NCBI GenBank assembly: GCA_900557275.1
Contig: USRX01000001.1
Coordinates: 62,001 to 126,000 of the forward strand
Reading direction: 5' to 3'
DNA: 64,000 nucleotides
Source: an uncultured Roseburia sp.
GTDB taxonomy: Bacteria; Bacillota_A; Clostridia; Lachnospirales; Lachnospiraceae
The notes under the pieces are model-generated. The model was given only the letters and a program-made list of their open reading frames with translations. It was not told the origin of the DNA and did not search any database. Position numbers and translations under genes: made by a program. Shown piece by piece: positions 28,061-37,284 of this stretch (the stretch's first letter is position 1; the number at the start of each line of letters is the position of its first letter).

Positions 28061-29302
28061 ATGAATACAGGAGATACCGCTTTTATGATCATATGCTCGG
28101 CACTGGTGTTTTTTATGACACCGGGACTGGCATTTTTCTATGGAGGTCTGGTAAGAAGAAAAAATGTGGTTAATACCATGATGGCGTGTGTGTTTATCAT
28201 GGGGCTTGCAGTGGCTATGTGGGTAGCATTTGGCTATTCGCTTTCTTTTGGAGGGAATCATGCAGGTATTATCGGAGATTTTCGCTGGGCATTTCTGCAC
28301 GGCATAGGAATGAATGATGTGGGACCTTATGCAGACAGTATACCGCATTTTGTATATATTGCTTTTCAGATGATGTTTGCCATCATTACACCGGCACTGA
28401 TTACAGGAGCGCTGGTAGGTCGTATGAAATTTAAAGCGCTGTTTTTGTTTATCGCTTTCTGGTCTGTCCTTGTATATTATCCGCTGGCTCACATGGTGTG
28501 GGGAGAAGGCGGATGGCTTGCTTCCATCGGTTCTGTAGATTTTGCGGGTGGAAATGTGGTACATATCAGTTCCGGTGTGACAGCTCTGACACTGGCTATT
28601 TTACTTGGACGCAGAAAAGGGTATAATAAAGTTGTTTACCGTGTACATAATATTCCGTTTGTTGTACTGGGCGCAGCCATGCTCTGGTTTGGCTGGTTTG
28701 GGTTTAATGCAGGAAGCGCATTAAAAGCAGACGGACTTGCAGCCCATGCATTTATGACAAGCGCGATTTCAGCAGCAGTAGCCATGCTCAGTTGGATGAT
28801 CCTGGATGTGATTAAAGAAAAGAAACCAACACTGGTCGGTGCATCCACCGGCCTTGTCATAGGACTGGTGGCGATTACGCCGGGTGCAGGATTTGTACCG
28901 ATCTGGTCTGCTTTTATCATCGGCGCGGCAGTCAGCCCGATCTGTTATTTTATGGTAAAACTGATCAAACAGAAATTGAAGATTGATGATGCACTGGATG
29001 CTTTTGGATGCCATGGAATCGGTGGTATCTGGGGTGGTATTGCTACCGGACTTTTTGGAAAGTCATCTATCAACAGTGTGGCACGCTGGGATGGACTGGT
29101 ATTTGGCGATGTGCATCTGTTCCTTGCACAGCTTGCCGGTATTGGTGTGACGATTGCGATTGCGGTCGTGGGAACGTTCGTATGTGTCGGACTGGTAAGA
29201 ATCTTTACAAAACTTCGTGTGGACGAGAGATCAGAAACCATCGGTCTGGATATCGCAGAACATGGCGAGAAAGCATATCCGTCTTTCAATGGCTGGGATT
29301 AA
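28061..29302 (+). CDS. amtB: Ammonium transporter
   Basis: A 413-residue Amt/MEP/Rh channel with about eleven membrane helices. Family signatures such as FFYGGLVRRKNVVN, SGVTALTLA and DALDAFGCHGIGG are present, including the two pore histidines expected from these positions. No signal peptide beyond the first helix. AGGAGGACAGGAG precedes the ATG. It is paired with glnK 40 bases downstream, whose product binds and gates the channel when nitrogen is plentiful. Confidence 0.95.
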   Translation: MNTGDTAFMIICSALVFFMTPGLAFFYGGLVRRKNVVNTMMACVFIMGLAVAMWVAFGYSLSFGGNHAGIIGDFRWAFLHGIGMNDVGPYADSIPHFVYIAFQMMFAIITPALITGALVGRMKFKALFLFIAFWSVLVYYPLAHMVWGEGGWLASIGSVDFAGGNVVHISSGVTALTLAILLGRRKGYNKVVYRVHNIPFVVLGAAMLWFGWFGFNAGSALKADGLAAHAFMTSAISAAVAMLSWMILDVIKEKKPTLVGASTGLVIGLVAITPGAGFVPIWSAFIIGAAVSPICYFMVKLIKQKLKIDDALDAFGCHGIGGIWGGIATGLFGKSSINSVARWDGLVFGDVHLFLAQLAGIGVTIAIAVVGTFVCVGLVRIFTKLRVDERSETIGLDIAEHGEKAYPSFNGWD

Positions 29303-29342
29303 TGTATATGGCATGGTGTTTGCTTGAAAAGGAGAATCTGTA

Positions 29343-29729
29343 ATGCTGATAAAGATAGAAGCAATTATTAATGAAGAAAAATTTGAGGATGTAAAAGAAG
29401 CGTTAAATGCCGTACGTGTAAATGGTATTACCGTATCCCAGGTCATGGGATGTGGTACCCAACGTGGCATGAAGCGATATGTGCGTGGTTCTGAGGTAGA
29501 GATCAATCTGTTGCCAAAGATTAAGTTGGAGATTGTTGTTTCTTCTGAAAAATGGGAAGAAATGGTCATTGAGACGATTCAGAAAACGGCCTATACCGGT
29601 AATGTGGGAGATGGCAAAATCTTCAGTTACGAATTGCGGTCTGCAACTAAGATTCGTACAAATGAGAAGAATGAGCATGCCATCTGGGGCGAAGAACAGA
29701 AAAAGCAGAATAGTGCTGATGTTTCATAA
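29343..29729 (+). CDS. glnK: PII nitrogen-regulatory protein, T-loop without Tyr51
   Basis: A 128-residue PII protein. The first strand MLIKIEAIINEEKFEDVK, the segment LPKIKLEIVVS and the C-loop GKIFSYEL are typical. In the T-loop the usual RGAEY reads RGSEV, so the uridylylation tyrosine is missing. Control should then rest on ATP/ADP/2-oxoglutarate binding alone. The C-terminal 20 residues are longer than in most PII proteins. AGGAGA precedes the ATG; it is the second gene of the amtB operon. Confidence 0.92.
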   Translation: MLIKIEAIINEEKFEDVKEALNAVRVNGITVSQVMGCGTQRGMKRYVRGSEVEINLLPKIKLEIVVSSEKWEEMVIETIQKTAYTGNVGDGKIFSYELRSATKIRTNEKNEHAIWGEEQKKQNSADVS

Positions 29730-29867
29730 TATCGGTCAGGATATGATTTTATGGATAGAGTTTTGCATATGTGTGAAAATATGACATGGATTATTTTTGC
29801 AGAGAAAACATCTGTTAAGTGAAAAACTTTGACGATATAATGGATATTATAAAATTTAGAATGATAT

Positions 29868-29931
29868 AAAATAAGCCAGCAGCTATCAATGAAAAAAGAA
29901 ATAGATTAAAGATAGCGGTTGGCTTATTTCT
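29868..29931 (+). terminator. Hairpin after glnK
   Basis: AAATAAGCCA...GCTATC pairs with GATAGC...TGGCTTATTT around a 23-base loop. Two internal mismatches and only a weak T-run follow. A likely terminator of amtB-glnK. Confidence 0.55.
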
Positions 29932-29932
29932 A

Positions 29933-29970
29933 TAAAAAAAACATCTGGTTGACGGGACCAGATGTTTCTT
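29933..29970. terminator. Terminator between glnK and rpsT
   Basis: ACATCTGGT (29941-29949) and ACCAGATGT (29957-29965) form a 9-bp stem extended by A/T pairs. A-runs on the left and T-runs on the right make it usable from both convergent genes. Confidence 0.75.
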
Positions 29971-29994
29971 TTTATAAATTGCTTTTAATGAATC

Positions 29995-30258
29995 TTAAGC
30001 GATTGTGTTCACTAATTTAGCTAAACGAGCAACTTTTCTGGATGCATTGTTTTTGTGGTAAACACCCTTTGTCTCAGCTTTGCTGATTACAGAAGTTGCA
30101 GAAGCAAGAGCTGCAGTAGCTGCCTCTTTGTCTCCGGCAGTAACAGCGGTCTCAACTTTTTTGATAGCTGTTTTTACCTGAGAACGGATTGCTTTGTTTC
30201 TTTCTGTTTTAGTTGCTGTAACGATAATTCTTTTTTTTGCTGATTTAATGTTAGCCAA
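29995..30258 (-). CDS. rpsT: Ribosomal protein S20
   Basis: An 87-residue, highly basic, helix-rich protein (ANIKSAKKRIIVTATKTERNK start), binding 16S rRNA in the small subunit. The start codon is TTG, with GGGAGG nine bases upstream; an unusual start codon is also known for rpsT of E. coli, where it serves autoregulation. The leader from the promoter to the start is about 105 bases. It is divergent from gpr, as in many Firmicutes. Confidence 0.93.
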   Translation of the reverse strand: MANIKSAKKRIIVTATKTERNKAIRSQVKTAIKKVETAVTAGDKEAATAALASATSVISKAETKGVYHKNNASRKVARLAKLVNTIA

Positions 30259-30371
30259 ATCTGTATACCTCCCATGCTTTACATATCTGAATCGCAGAAT
30301 CTATAGAGGGTAAATCCTGCTTAAAATATTGTTTCATTAAAGCGGACGTTCTAATGTAAACATACTCATAT

Positions 30372-30400
30372 ATAATATTGGATGAAGTATGAAATGTCAA
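30372..30400 (-). promoter_or_regulatory. Promoter of rpsT
   Basis: On the minus strand TTGACA (perfect -35) and TATTAT are 17 bases apart, about 115 bases upstream of the TTG start. Confidence 0.7.
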
Positions 30401-30601
30401 TACATAATTTGAAAAAAATTGTAAAAAATATGAGAACAATGGAAAAAGGAATGTTTGCCAGCGTTTGAAAGATGATCCACAGCAGATATGTACGGAATCT
30501 TTGAGAGGAAGTAGCTTGGAAATACATTTTTGATATATAGATCGTTTTGTGAAGTGTATGAAAACATAGAAGCGTATAGAAAAAACAGGGGGAACGGGCA
30601 T

Positions 30602-31567
30602 ATGGGAAATGAAATGCGTACAGACCTTGCGTTGGAAGAAAATGAGCGGATTCGGAGTGACAAAAAAGAATGTCATGGAATTAAAGTCAGTGAAGAATAT
30701 ATGGAAAAAGAAGATATCCGTATCACGACGGTTATTGTTGAAACAGAAAATGCTGCCCGCAAAATGGGAAAACCGAAAGGGATATATATTACATTAGAAG
30801 CATCTTCCATGAGTCAGGCAGAAGAACGGGGACACCGGGATGTATCTGCACAGCTGGCACGGGTGCTTCGTCAGATGCTGCCCCATCAGGAAAAAGAGCT
30901 GTCCGTTTTGATCGCCGGTCTGGGAAATCGTATGGTTACGCCGGATGCACTGGGACCGCAGACTGTGGATCATCTGTGCATTACCAGACATATGTTAAAG
31001 GAATACGGTCATTACGCTTATGAAGATCCGGATACGCCGCTGATCAGCAGCATTGTTCCCGGCGTCATGGGTCAGACAGGTATGGAAACAGTGGAGATCA
31101 TTCAGGGAGTGGTGGAAAATGTACACCCAGATCTTCTGATCGTCATTGATGCGCTGGCGGCAAGGAGCGCTAGACGTCTGGGAAGAACGATCCAGATCAC
31201 AGATACAGGGATCAATCCCGGTTCCGGAGTCGGAAACCACAGAAACAGTATTACGAAAGAATCTATCGGTATCCCTGTGATCGCCATTGGGATTCCTACC
31301 GTCGTGGAAGCGGTAACGATTGTGAATGATTCTATGACCGGATTTCTGGATGCGTTGGAAGAAATGGATTCTGTGCAGGCACTGAACAGATCGTGGAAAG
31401 CGCTGGATGAGGCAGAACAGCGGGAATTGATCCGGGAACTTCTTTCGCCACAGCTGAATAATATGTTCATGACGCCAAAGGACATCGATGCCGCCATTGC
31501 GCAGATGAGCTTTACCGTGGCAGAAGGTCTGAATATGGCATTCCTTGGAGAGGCAAGATTATCTTAG
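30602..31567 (+). CDS. gpr: Spore germination protease GPR
   Basis: A 321-residue protease that degrades small acid-soluble DNA-protecting proteins (SASP) when spores germinate. The N-terminus MGNEMRTDLALEENERI carries the RTDLA region where the zymogen is cleaved, and the core GLGNRMVTPDALGPQ and TDTGINPGSGVGN are typical. The start at 30602 is set by GGGGGAAC just upstream; 24 codons of the longer frame lack a ribosome site. gpr next to spoIIP is a signature of endospore formers. In Bacillus it is a forespore (sigma-G) gene, but I found no convincing sigma-G promoter here. Confidence 0.95.
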   Translation: MGNEMRTDLALEENERIRSDKKECHGIKVSEEYMEKEDIRITTVIVETENAARKMGKPKGIYITLEASSMSQAEERGHRDVSAQLARVLRQMLPHQEKELSVLIAGLGNRMVTPDALGPQTVDHLCITRHMLKEYGHYAYEDPDTPLISSIVPGVMGQTGMETVEIIQGVVENVHPDLLIVIDALAARSARRLGRTIQITDTGINPGSGVGNHRNSITKESIGIPVIAIGIPTVVEAVTIVNDSMTGFLDALEEMDSVQALNRSWKALDEAEQRELIRELLSPQLNNMFMTPKDIDAAIAQMSFTVAEGLNMAFLGEARLS

Positions 31568-31683
31568 ATTATAGATAGAATATTTATATGAACTGCAATA
31601 TTTAGACACACAATGATGTTATAGTAATGTGACTATAAAAAATATAAATATTTTCAAAAAAGGGTATCATCAAAAATAAAACA

Positions 31684-31713
31684 GTCATAAAAGGGAATAA
31701 CGCTTCATATAAT
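31684..31713 (+). promoter_or_regulatory. Sigma-E-like promoter of spoIIP
   Basis: GTCATAAA (-35) and CATATAAT (-10) are 14 bases apart, as in the sigma-E consensus GTCATATT-N14-CATACAAT (from Bacillus). It lies about 45 bases before the spoIIP ATG. spoIIP is a known sigma-E gene in Bacillus. Confidence 0.6.
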
Positions 31714-31755
31714 ATACTCTGACAGGCTGCGCAGTGGCAGCAGGAGTAGATAGGA

Positions 31756-32901
31756 ATGAAACGTTTGATTACTTTGAGGGATAGAAGAGAGCGAAAACGA
31801 AAAAAGAGAGCAATTCAAAAATTTTTATGCAGTCTGGGGGTATTTGCCGTCATGCTGGCAGTGATGATCTGGCTGCAATACGGAAACACTTTTGAAAATA
31901 TCCGATATGAGACCTGTTTTTCCCTGTTCCGAAATATTTCCCCGACATTGGCAAGGGAAAAGGTATTATGTGAAGATTCGGAAACGGATTATGGGACGAG
32001 TACGCAAAGTACCATTACCTATGAAGCGATTCTGGCACAGGAGGCGGCAGATGAAGGACAGCCGGGAGACAGTTCCACGGCGACAGCGCAGGCAGATGGG
32101 CAGAACGGACAGCAGGAGCAGAATACAGTTCAGACAACTGGGAACCTGTCGGTAGAAAAATTGAATGATTTTGATTATCTGCTGCAAAAATGTTATGTCG
32201 TTGACAAAACCACAACGATTACTGCACAGCAGTTGAATGCATCGGAATTGCTGGCAAAAGACTGTACCTTAAAAGGGGATGCGTCCAAACCGCAGATCCT
32301 GGTCTATCATACCCATTCTCAGGAAGGATATGCAGATTCGGTGGAAGGGGATGAGGCGACATCCGTAGTGGGCGTGGGAGATGTGCTTACAGATCTTCTG
32401 ACACAAAAGTACGGCTATCAGGTCATCCATCACAAAGGACAGTACGATGTCAATGACCGGGATCATGCCTATTCCAATGCGGCGCCTGCCCTGCAGGAGA
32501 TCCTTGCAGAAAATCCTTCCATAGAAGTAGTCATCGACCTGCACCGGGATGGAGTACCGGAGGGGACGCGTCTTGTGACAGAACAAAACGGTGTACCCAT
32601 GGCGCAGATCATGTTTTTTAACGGACTCAGCCGGACCACGGCGGTGGGGGATATTGATTATCTGTACAATCCTTATATTGAAGATAATCTGGCATTTTCT
32701 TTAAAAATGCAGCTGGCGGCCATGAATACATATCCGGGCTTTTCACGACATATTTATCTGAAAGGATATCGATATAACATGCATTTCTGCCCCAAATCTC
32801 TTTTAGTAGAAGTGGGAGCCCAGACCAATACGGTACAGGAGGCAAAAAATGCCATGGAACCGCTTGCTGATATTCTGCATCAGGTACTGTCCGGGAAATA
32901 A
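31756..32901 (+). CDS. spoIIP: Stage II sporulation protein P (amidase/endopeptidase)
   Basis: A 381-residue membrane-anchored cell-wall hydrolase that works with SpoIID and SpoIIM to thin septal peptidoglycan during engulfment. A basic N-terminus and one membrane helix (about 24-42) are followed by a low-complexity Gln/Asp-rich linker (about 90-125) and the SpoIIP domain. Zinc-ligand motifs HTHSQE and DLHRDG are visible, as is the C-terminal LLVEVGAQTNT segment. It follows gpr by 188 bases with its own sigma-E-like promoter. Confidence 0.95.
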   Translation: MKRLITLRDRRERKRKKRAIQKFLCSLGVFAVMLAVMIWLQYGNTFENIRYETCFSLFRNISPTLAREKVLCEDSETDYGTSTQSTITYEAILAQEAADEGQPGDSSTATAQADGQNGQQEQNTVQTTGNLSVEKLNDFDYLLQKCYVVDKTTTITAQQLNASELLAKDCTLKGDASKPQILVYHTHSQEGYADSVEGDEATSVVGVGDVLTDLLTQKYGYQVIHHKGQYDVNDRDHAYSNAAPALQEILAENPSIEVVIDLHRDGVPEGTRLVTEQNGVPMAQIMFFNGLSRTTAVGDIDYLYNPYIEDNLAFSLKMQLAAMNTYPGFSRHIYLKGYRYNMHFCPKSLLVEVGAQTNTVQEAKNAMEPLADILHQVLSGK

Positions 32902-32921
32902 GCTGGGTTGCTATCATTTTC

Positions 32922-32951
32922 TGGACAAATAAAGAAAAGCCGTGCTATACT
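32922..32951 (+). promoter_or_regulatory. Promoter of lepA
   Basis: TGGACA and TATACT (perfect except one base each at most) are 18 bases apart, about 138 bases upstream of the lepA start. Confidence 0.6.
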
Positions 32952-33088
32952 AACTCTGATTATAATCTTGGGATATTGTGTTCATGATAAAGTGTATTTA
33001 AATAGGTTGTTATTATGAATATAAGAATTTGAAGATTGTGAGATAAATGTGTAACGATAAAAAGAGAAAAGAGCAGGGGGAACATACT

Positions 33089-34900
33089 GTGACAATAGAC
33101 CAGAGTAAAATCAGAAATTTTTGTATTATTGCCCATATAGACCACGGAAAATCAACACTGGCAGACCGTATTATCGAGCAGACGGGATTGCTGACCAGCC
33201 GCGAGATGCAGTCTCAGGTGCTTGACAATATGGATCTGGAGCGGGAACGTGGAATCACGATCAAATCTCAGGCCGTTCGTATCATTTATAATGCGAAAAA
33301 TGGTGAAGAATATATCTTCAACCTGATCGATACGCCGGGTCATGTGGATTTCAACTATGAAGTGTCCCGAAGCCTTGCAGCCTGTGACGGAGCGATTCTT
33401 GTCGTAGATGCGGCACAGGGTGTGGAAGCACAGACACTGGCAAATGTGTATCTGGCACTGGATCATGATCTGGATGTCATGCCTGTTATCAATAAGATCG
33501 ACCTTCCAAGCGCCCAGCCGGAGCGTGTTATTGAAGAGATCGAAGATGTGATCGGCATTGAAGCCCAGGATGCGCCGCTGATCTCTGCCAAGACGGGTCT
33601 GAATATTGATCAGGTACTGGAACAGATCGTAGAGAAGATCCCGGCGCCGACGGGAGATCCGAAAGCACCGCTGCAGGCATTGATCTTCGATTCTCTGTAC
33701 GATTCCTACAAAGGCGTTATCGTATTTTGCAGGATCAAAGAAGGAACGGTAAAAGTGGGAACACCGATCAAAATGATGGCGACTGGAGCTACCGCTGATG
33801 TTGTAGAAGTGGGATACTTTGGCGCAGGTCAGTTTATCCCATGTGATGAACTGGCAGCCGGAATGGTTGGTTACATTACCGCCAGCATCAAAAATGTAAA
33901 AGACACCCGGGTGGGTGATACGATCACAAACCGGGAACATCCATGCGCAGAACCATTGCCTGGTTATAAAAAAGTAAATCCGATGGTATACTGCGGTCTG
34001 TATCCGGCAGATGGTGCAAAATATCCGGATCTTCGGGATGCACTGGAGAAATTACAGCTGAATGATGCTGCCTTACAGTTTGAACCGGAGACTTCACTGG
34101 CGCTGGGCTTTGGCTTCCGTTGTGGATTTTTGGGACTGTTGCATCTGGAGATTATACAGGAGCGTCTTGAGCGAGAATACAATCTGGATCTCGTAACGAC
34201 AGCACCGGGTGTTGTCTATAAAGTACACAAAACAGATGGTACTGTTATCGAACTGACTAACCCGTCCAATCTTCCGGATCCGTCCGAAATCGACTATATG
34301 GAAGAACCGGTTGTATCTGCGGAGATCATGGTTACCAGCGAATACATCGGCGCAATCATGGATTTGTGTCAGGAACGTCGTGGCGTATACATCAGTATGG
34401 AGTATATTGAAGAGACAAGAGCACTGATCAAATATGATCTGCCGCTGAACGAGATCATCTACGATTTCTTTGATGCACTGAAGTCAAGATCCAGAGGATA
34501 TGCCTCCTTTGATTATGAAATGAAGGGCTATGAGAAATCTGAGCTTGTAAAACTGGATATTCTTATTAATAAAGAAGAAGTGGATGCTCTTTCCTTCATC
34601 GTATTTTCCGGCAGCGCTTATGAGCGTGGACGGAAGATGTGTGAGAAGCTGAAAGAAGAGATCCCGAGACATCTTTTTGAGATTCCGATCCAGGCAGCCG
34701 TAGGCGGCAAAGTCATTGCCCGTGAGACCGTTAAAGCGATGCGCAAAGACGTACTTGCAAAATGTTACGGCGGAGATATTTCCCGTAAGAGAAAACTTCT
34801 GGAAAAACAGAAGGAAGGTAAAAAGCGTATGCGTCAGGTAGGCAATGTAGAGATTCCGCAGAAAGCATTTATGAGCGTTCTGAAGCTGGATGATAAATAA
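33089..34900 (+). CDS. lepA: Elongation factor 4 (LepA)
   Basis: A ribosome-associated GTPase of about 603 residues. G-motifs: [13 protein letters not shown] (G1), DTPGH (G3) and NKID (G4); the LepA-specific C-terminal domain ends with [13 protein letters not shown] place the start at the GTG at 33089 ([11 protein letters not shown]), eight bases after a GGGGG run; an ATG at 33047 in the same frame would add 14 charged residues but has a poor ribosome site. hemW follows three bases after the stop. Confidence 0.93.
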   Translation: MTIDQSKIRNFCIIAHIDHGKSTLADRIIEQTGLLTSREMQSQVLDNMDLERERGITIKSQAVRIIYNAKNGEEYIFNLIDTPGHVDFNYEVSRSLAACDGAILVVDAAQGVEAQTLANVYLALDHDLDVMPVINKIDLPSAQPERVIEEIEDVIGIEAQDAPLISAKTGLNIDQVLEQIVEKIPAPTGDPKAPLQALIFDSLYDSYKGVIVFCRIKEGTVKVGTPIKMMATGATADVVEVGYFGAGQFIPCDELAAGMVGYITASIKNVKDTRVGDTITNREHPCAEPLPGYKKVNPMVYCGLYPADGAKYPDLRDALEKLQLNDAALQFEPETSLALGFGFRCGFLGLLHLEIIQERLEREYNLDLVTTAPGVVYKVHKTDGTVIELTNPSNLPDPSEIDYMEEPVVSAEIMVTSEYIGAIMDLCQERRGVYISMEYIEETRALIKYDLPLNEIIYDFFDALKSRSRGYASFDYEMKGYEKSELVKLDILINKEEVDALSFIVFSGSAYERGRKMCEKLKEEIPRHLFEIPIQAAVGGKVIARETVKAMRKDVLAKCYGGDISRKRKLLEKQKEGKKRMRQVGNVEIPQKAFMSVLKLDDK

Positions 34901-34903
34901 GCG

Positions 34904-36055
34904 ATGCTGGAGTTATATATACACATTCCGTTTTGTATGAAAAAGTGTGGATATTGTGATTTCCTGTCCATGACTGCTGATAGTGAGACAAAGCTTGCTT
35001 ATTTGCATAAACTGAAAGAAGAGATCCGATATTTTGGAAAATCATTCCATAAACGTTCTGTCAGCAGCATCTTTTTTGGTGGTGGAACACCATCTGTTCT
35101 TCACGGGCAACAGATCGTTGATATCATGCAGACGGTTCGGCAGGCATTTCAGATACTTCCGGATGCGGAGATCAGCATTGAGTGTAATCCGGGTACGGTG
35201 TCCAGGGAAAAACTGGAGGCATACCGTCGTGCAGGCATCAACCGGATCAGTTTTGGACTGCAATCCACCGATGAACAGGAATTGCAGCAGCTGGGCAGAA
35301 TCCACACGTATGAAGAATTCTTATTTGGATATGATCTGGCACGGAAATGCGGTTTCCAGAACATCAATGTGGATCTGATGTCAGCGCTTCCGGGACAGAC
35401 GGTAAAAAGCTGGGAACGGACGCTGAAAAAAGTGACGCAGTTAAAACCAGAGCATATTTCCGCATACAGCCTTATAATAGAAGAGGGAACGCCTTTTTAT
35501 GAAAAATATGAGGCTGACGAACTTCTTCGTGAAAAAGGAGAAGTGCCAAAGTTTCTTCCGACAGAAGAGATGGAACGGCAGATGTATGATCTGACTGAAG
35601 CTTTTCTGAAAGAAAAAGGTTATTATCGTTATGAGATATCCAATTATGCAAAGCCTGGAAAAGAATGCCGTCATAATGTAGGTTACTGGAAACGGATGGA
35701 TTATCTCGGACTGGGACTGGGAGCATCTTCACTGATCGCTAACTGTCGTTATAGCAATCCGGCAGATATGGACTCCTACCTGCACTGGACATATGACAGA
35801 CCGGATCCGCAAAGTCTGACACGACAAGAGCAGATGGAAGAATATATGTTTCTCGGACTTCGTATGATGAAAGGAGTTTCCAGAGAAACATTTCAACAGC
35901 AGTTTGGAATGCACATAGAAAGCGTGTATGGACAGGTGCTTAAAAATTTGGAACAGCAGGGGCTGCTTCGCAGTTATGAAGGAATGGTGCAGCTGACGGA
36001 AAAAGGCATTGATGTGAGCAACTATGTGCTGGCAGAATTTTTGTTAGATCGTTAG
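34904..36055 (+). CDS. hemW: Radical-SAM haem chaperone HemW
   Basis: A 383-residue radical-SAM protein. The cluster motif CMKKCGYCDF (CxxxCxxC) is at about residues 11-20, and the family's FFGGGTPS follows. It lacks the N-terminal extension of true coproporphyrinogen dehydrogenase HemN, and its position right after lepA is the usual one for HemW, which inserts haem into targets. Only three bases separate it from lepA, so the genes are coupled. No haem enzyme is seen in the window. Confidence 0.88.
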   Translation: MLELYIHIPFCMKKCGYCDFLSMTADSETKLAYLHKLKEEIRYFGKSFHKRSVSSIFFGGGTPSVLHGQQIVDIMQTVRQAFQILPDAEISIECNPGTVSREKLEAYRRAGINRISFGLQSTDEQELQQLGRIHTYEEFLFGYDLARKCGFQNINVDLMSALPGQTVKSWERTLKKVTQLKPEHISAYSLIIEEGTPFYEKYEADELLREKGEVPKFLPTEEMERQMYDLTEAFLKEKGYYRYEISNYAKPGKECRHNVGYWKRMDYLGLGLGASSLIANCRYSNPADMDSYLHWTYDRPDPQSLTRQEQMEEYMFLGLRMMKGVSRETFQQQFGMHIESVYGQVLKNLEQQGLLRSYEGMVQLTEKGIDVSNYVLAEFLLDR

Positions 36056-36183
36056 TGCAGGCTTGCGTTTAGATAAGTAAATGCTATTTTCTCTATATAA
36101 AGAAAATGCTGTTTATAGGTAATCGAAAACACCACATATATAATGAGATAAAGTTATCTTGAAAAGTGTAAGGAGCAGTTAGA

Positions 36184-36834
36184 ATGATAAAAGCAGTAAT
36201 ATTTGACATGGATGGAACTGTTTTGGATACGGAGAAGCTTTATACAAAATATTGGGGGCTGGCAGTGGAGCAGAGTGGATTTACAATCTCTTATGAAGAT
36301 CTGCTGGGATTGCGCAGCCTCGGCTGGGAATATGCACAGGATTATTTTGAAAAAGTGCTGGGACCAACCGCAGATCAGGAAAAGATCCGAAAGCTGCGCC
36401 AGGTATTAATGAAAGAATATACAGATAAGCATCCGATCGAAGTAAAAAAAGGCATTTTTGAAACGTTGGATGCGTTGCGTAAAAAAGGCATTCAGACCGC
36501 CATTGCAACCGCGAGCGTGCTGGAACGGGCAAAAGGATTTCTCGCAGACGTAGGACTTGGAGATTCCTTCGACCGGATTCTTGCCACCAGCATGGTAAAA
36601 CACGGGAAACCGTGCCCGGATGTTTACCTGTATGCATGTGAACAGCTTGGCATCCGACCGGAGGAAGCGATTGCCGTAGAAGATGCGCCAAATGGAGTAC
36701 TGTCTGCGCATCGTGCCGGCTGTCATGTTGTTATGGTGCCGGATCTGTCCCAGCCAGATGAAGAACTGAAAAAGATTCTGGATGGTGTGGCAGATGACCT
36801 GACAGGGGTATTGGAGTATGTCGACCGGTTTTAG
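36184..36834 (+). CDS. HAD-family hydrolase, beta-phosphoglucomutase-like
   Basis: A 216-residue HAD phosphatase. Motif I FDMDGTVLDTE at residues 8-18, motif II around TAIATAS, motif III Lys in VKHGKPCPDVY and motif IV EDAPNGVLSA. The cap is of the helical subclass I type. The substrate could be a sugar phosphate or phosphoglycolate; sequence alone does not say. It stands between hemW and hrcA. AAGGAGC precedes the ATG, and a terminator follows. Confidence 0.88.
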   Translation: MIKAVIFDMDGTVLDTEKLYTKYWGLAVEQSGFTISYEDLLGLRSLGWEYAQDYFEKVLGPTADQEKIRKLRQVLMKEYTDKHPIEVKKGIFETLDALRKKGIQTAIATASVLERAKGFLADVGLGDSFDRILATSMVKHGKPCPDVYLYACEQLGIRPEEAIAVEDAPNGVLSAHRAGCHVVMVPDLSQPDEELKKILDGVADDLTGVLEYVDRF

Positions 36835-36873
36835 AAAACTGCGTGTAAAAATAATAGAAAAAGTAAATAATAG

Positions 36874-36958
36874 AAGGATCGTATGGGCTGATAAGCTTCT
36901 TTTTAAGGGATAACAGATAACTGGAAAAGGAAAGCAGAGTCGATACGATCCTTTTTTT
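36874..36958 (+). terminator. Terminator upstream of hrcA
   Basis: AAGGATCGTAT (36874-36884) and ATACGATCCTT (36943-36953) pair exactly and run into seven Ts, with a long 58-base loop. Confidence 0.65.
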
Positions 36959-37192
36959 CGTTCTACGTAAATGGTAATGGCAGAATAGATAATATAAAGT
37001 TCGTTAGAATGGGGTGTATGCTAGTTTTGCCATGTATAAATGGGTACAATGGGAAGCTGTATATTGAAAAGTAGATAGAAATTTTTTCGGGAGAGACTGG
37101 TAATACAGAAGTAAATATGGAAAGAAAATAAAACAGGTATAGCATAAAAACAAAGGCTTAGTCCGGAAAATGAAAAAAATTAAAAAATAGGG

Positions 37193-37221
37193 TTGACATT
37201 ATTTTGCCCCAGTGCTACATT
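37193..37221 (+). promoter_or_regulatory. Sigma-A promoter of the hrcA operon
   Basis: TTGACA (perfect) and TACATT are 17 bases apart. The CIRCE operator begins 15 bases after the -10, over the expected start point. Confidence 0.75.
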
Positions 37222-37235
37222 ATGTACAGAACATA

Positions 37236-37262
37236 TTAGCACTCTAAAGAAATGAGTGCTAA
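37236..37262. promoter_or_regulatory. CIRCE operator
   Basis: TTAGCACTC-N9-GAGTGCTAA, a perfect copy of the HrcA operator, between the promoter and the hrcA start. HrcA with GroEL help represses the operon until heat shock. Confidence 0.98.
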
Positions 37263-37284
37263 CAACACAAACAGGAGGAAGCGG

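Noticed and set aside
37252..37284. Upstream ATG start of hrcA
   Set aside because: It lies inside the CIRCE operator and has no ribosome site; the ATG at 37285 follows AGGAGG.
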